Part shown: positions 63,787-64,000 of the stretch, one piece after another | Layout: each line of letters starts with the position of its first letter | Position numbering within the stretch: the stretch's first letter is position 1 | Source of the DNA: Ampullaceana balthica | Taxonomy: Eukaryota > Mollusca > Gastropoda > Lymnaeidae | Direction of reading: 5' to 3' | DNA: 64,000 nucleotides | Assembly: GCA_944989445.1 (NCBI GenBank) | Contig: CALYLW010000122.1 | Coordinates: forward strand, 574,001 to 638,000 | Translations under genes and position numbers: made by a program | Notes under the pieces: generated by a model | Databases searched by the model: none | Seen by the model: the letters and a program-made list of their open reading frames with translations, nothing else | What the model was told of the DNA's origin: nothing

Positions 63787-64000
63787 TGATCTCTTTGGGG
63801 AAAAAAAGTTGAGCTTGAAATTACGGATCAAATTGTATTTACAATTAAAATAGAAGAAACACTTAGAAAGAAGTTTTTGTGAAGTTTTTGAAAGGACAAA
63901 ATTAATCATTTTCTTTAGTAATGCCTTCTTTAACTCTTTTTCTCCGGATCAACGCTGCCACCGTTGATTTTAAAATGACGTTTTTGACGCATCGACAATG

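Overview
The window reads as AT-rich, intron-rich animal nuclear DNA, probably from a lophotrochozoan and most likely a mollusc. That placement is an inference from the look of the two host proteins and the mix of LINEs, tRNA-related SINEs and hAT, Helitron and PIF-like elements. Nothing bacterial or organellar was seen.

Two host genes can be rebuilt exon by exon. (1) On the minus strand, 20.6-23.8 kb, lies the beta subunit of F-actin capping protein (CAPZB). Six coding exons join in frame to 272 residues plus the initiator Met. The ATG-only first exon lies further upstream; the best candidate is at about 30.61 kb. (2) On the plus strand, 41.9 kb to the right edge, lies an atypical protein kinase C (PKC iota/zeta type). 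Fifteen coding exons give 420 residues in frame: PB1 domain, pseudosubstrate, one C1 domain, a variable hinge built partly from microexons, and the kinase domain as far as the DYG motif. The rest of the kinase lies beyond the window.

Most of the remaining sequence is mobile or tandemly repeated. 0-10 kb: a decayed Ty3/gypsy RT fragment, a solo LTR with target duplication, a 166-bp satellite, an RTE-like LINE split by a second LINE, a Helitron with a hAT MITE inside it, a tRNA-like SINE and a 65-bp repeat. 11-15 kb: a second Helitron copy, a hAT element broken at its very end by a MITE, and two long inverted repeats. 15.5-20 kb: a small unassigned ORF and dispersed repeats. 20.6-30.7 kb: CAPZB and its presumed long first intron, which holds a hAT element with ATATCGG subterminal repeats, an element family with TTAGGG-like motifs and an L2/CR1-like LINE. 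31-39 kb: PIF-like TIR elements, a 2.9-kb ZMYM-type hAT that splits a SINE, and further MITEs. 39-41.9 kb: AT-rich spacer with a LINE 3' end. 41.9-64 kb: aPKC, with introns carrying hAT MITEs, a TA-flanked MITE and a series of minisatellites (25, 18, 40, 95, 17 and 21 bp units); the 21-bp array is split by a 2.3-kb hAT element that itself holds another MITE.

The two genes both serve the cortical cytoskeleton and cell polarity (actin capping; Par-complex kinase), but nothing here shows that they are co-regulated. The most notable features are the density of hAT-type insertions with readable 8-bp target duplications (thirteen), several layered insertions whose order can be read from those duplications, tRNA-like modules carried inside unrelated DNA transposons, and the nearly all-minisatellite intron in the aPKC kinase domain. 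I did not find a clearly new coding system.
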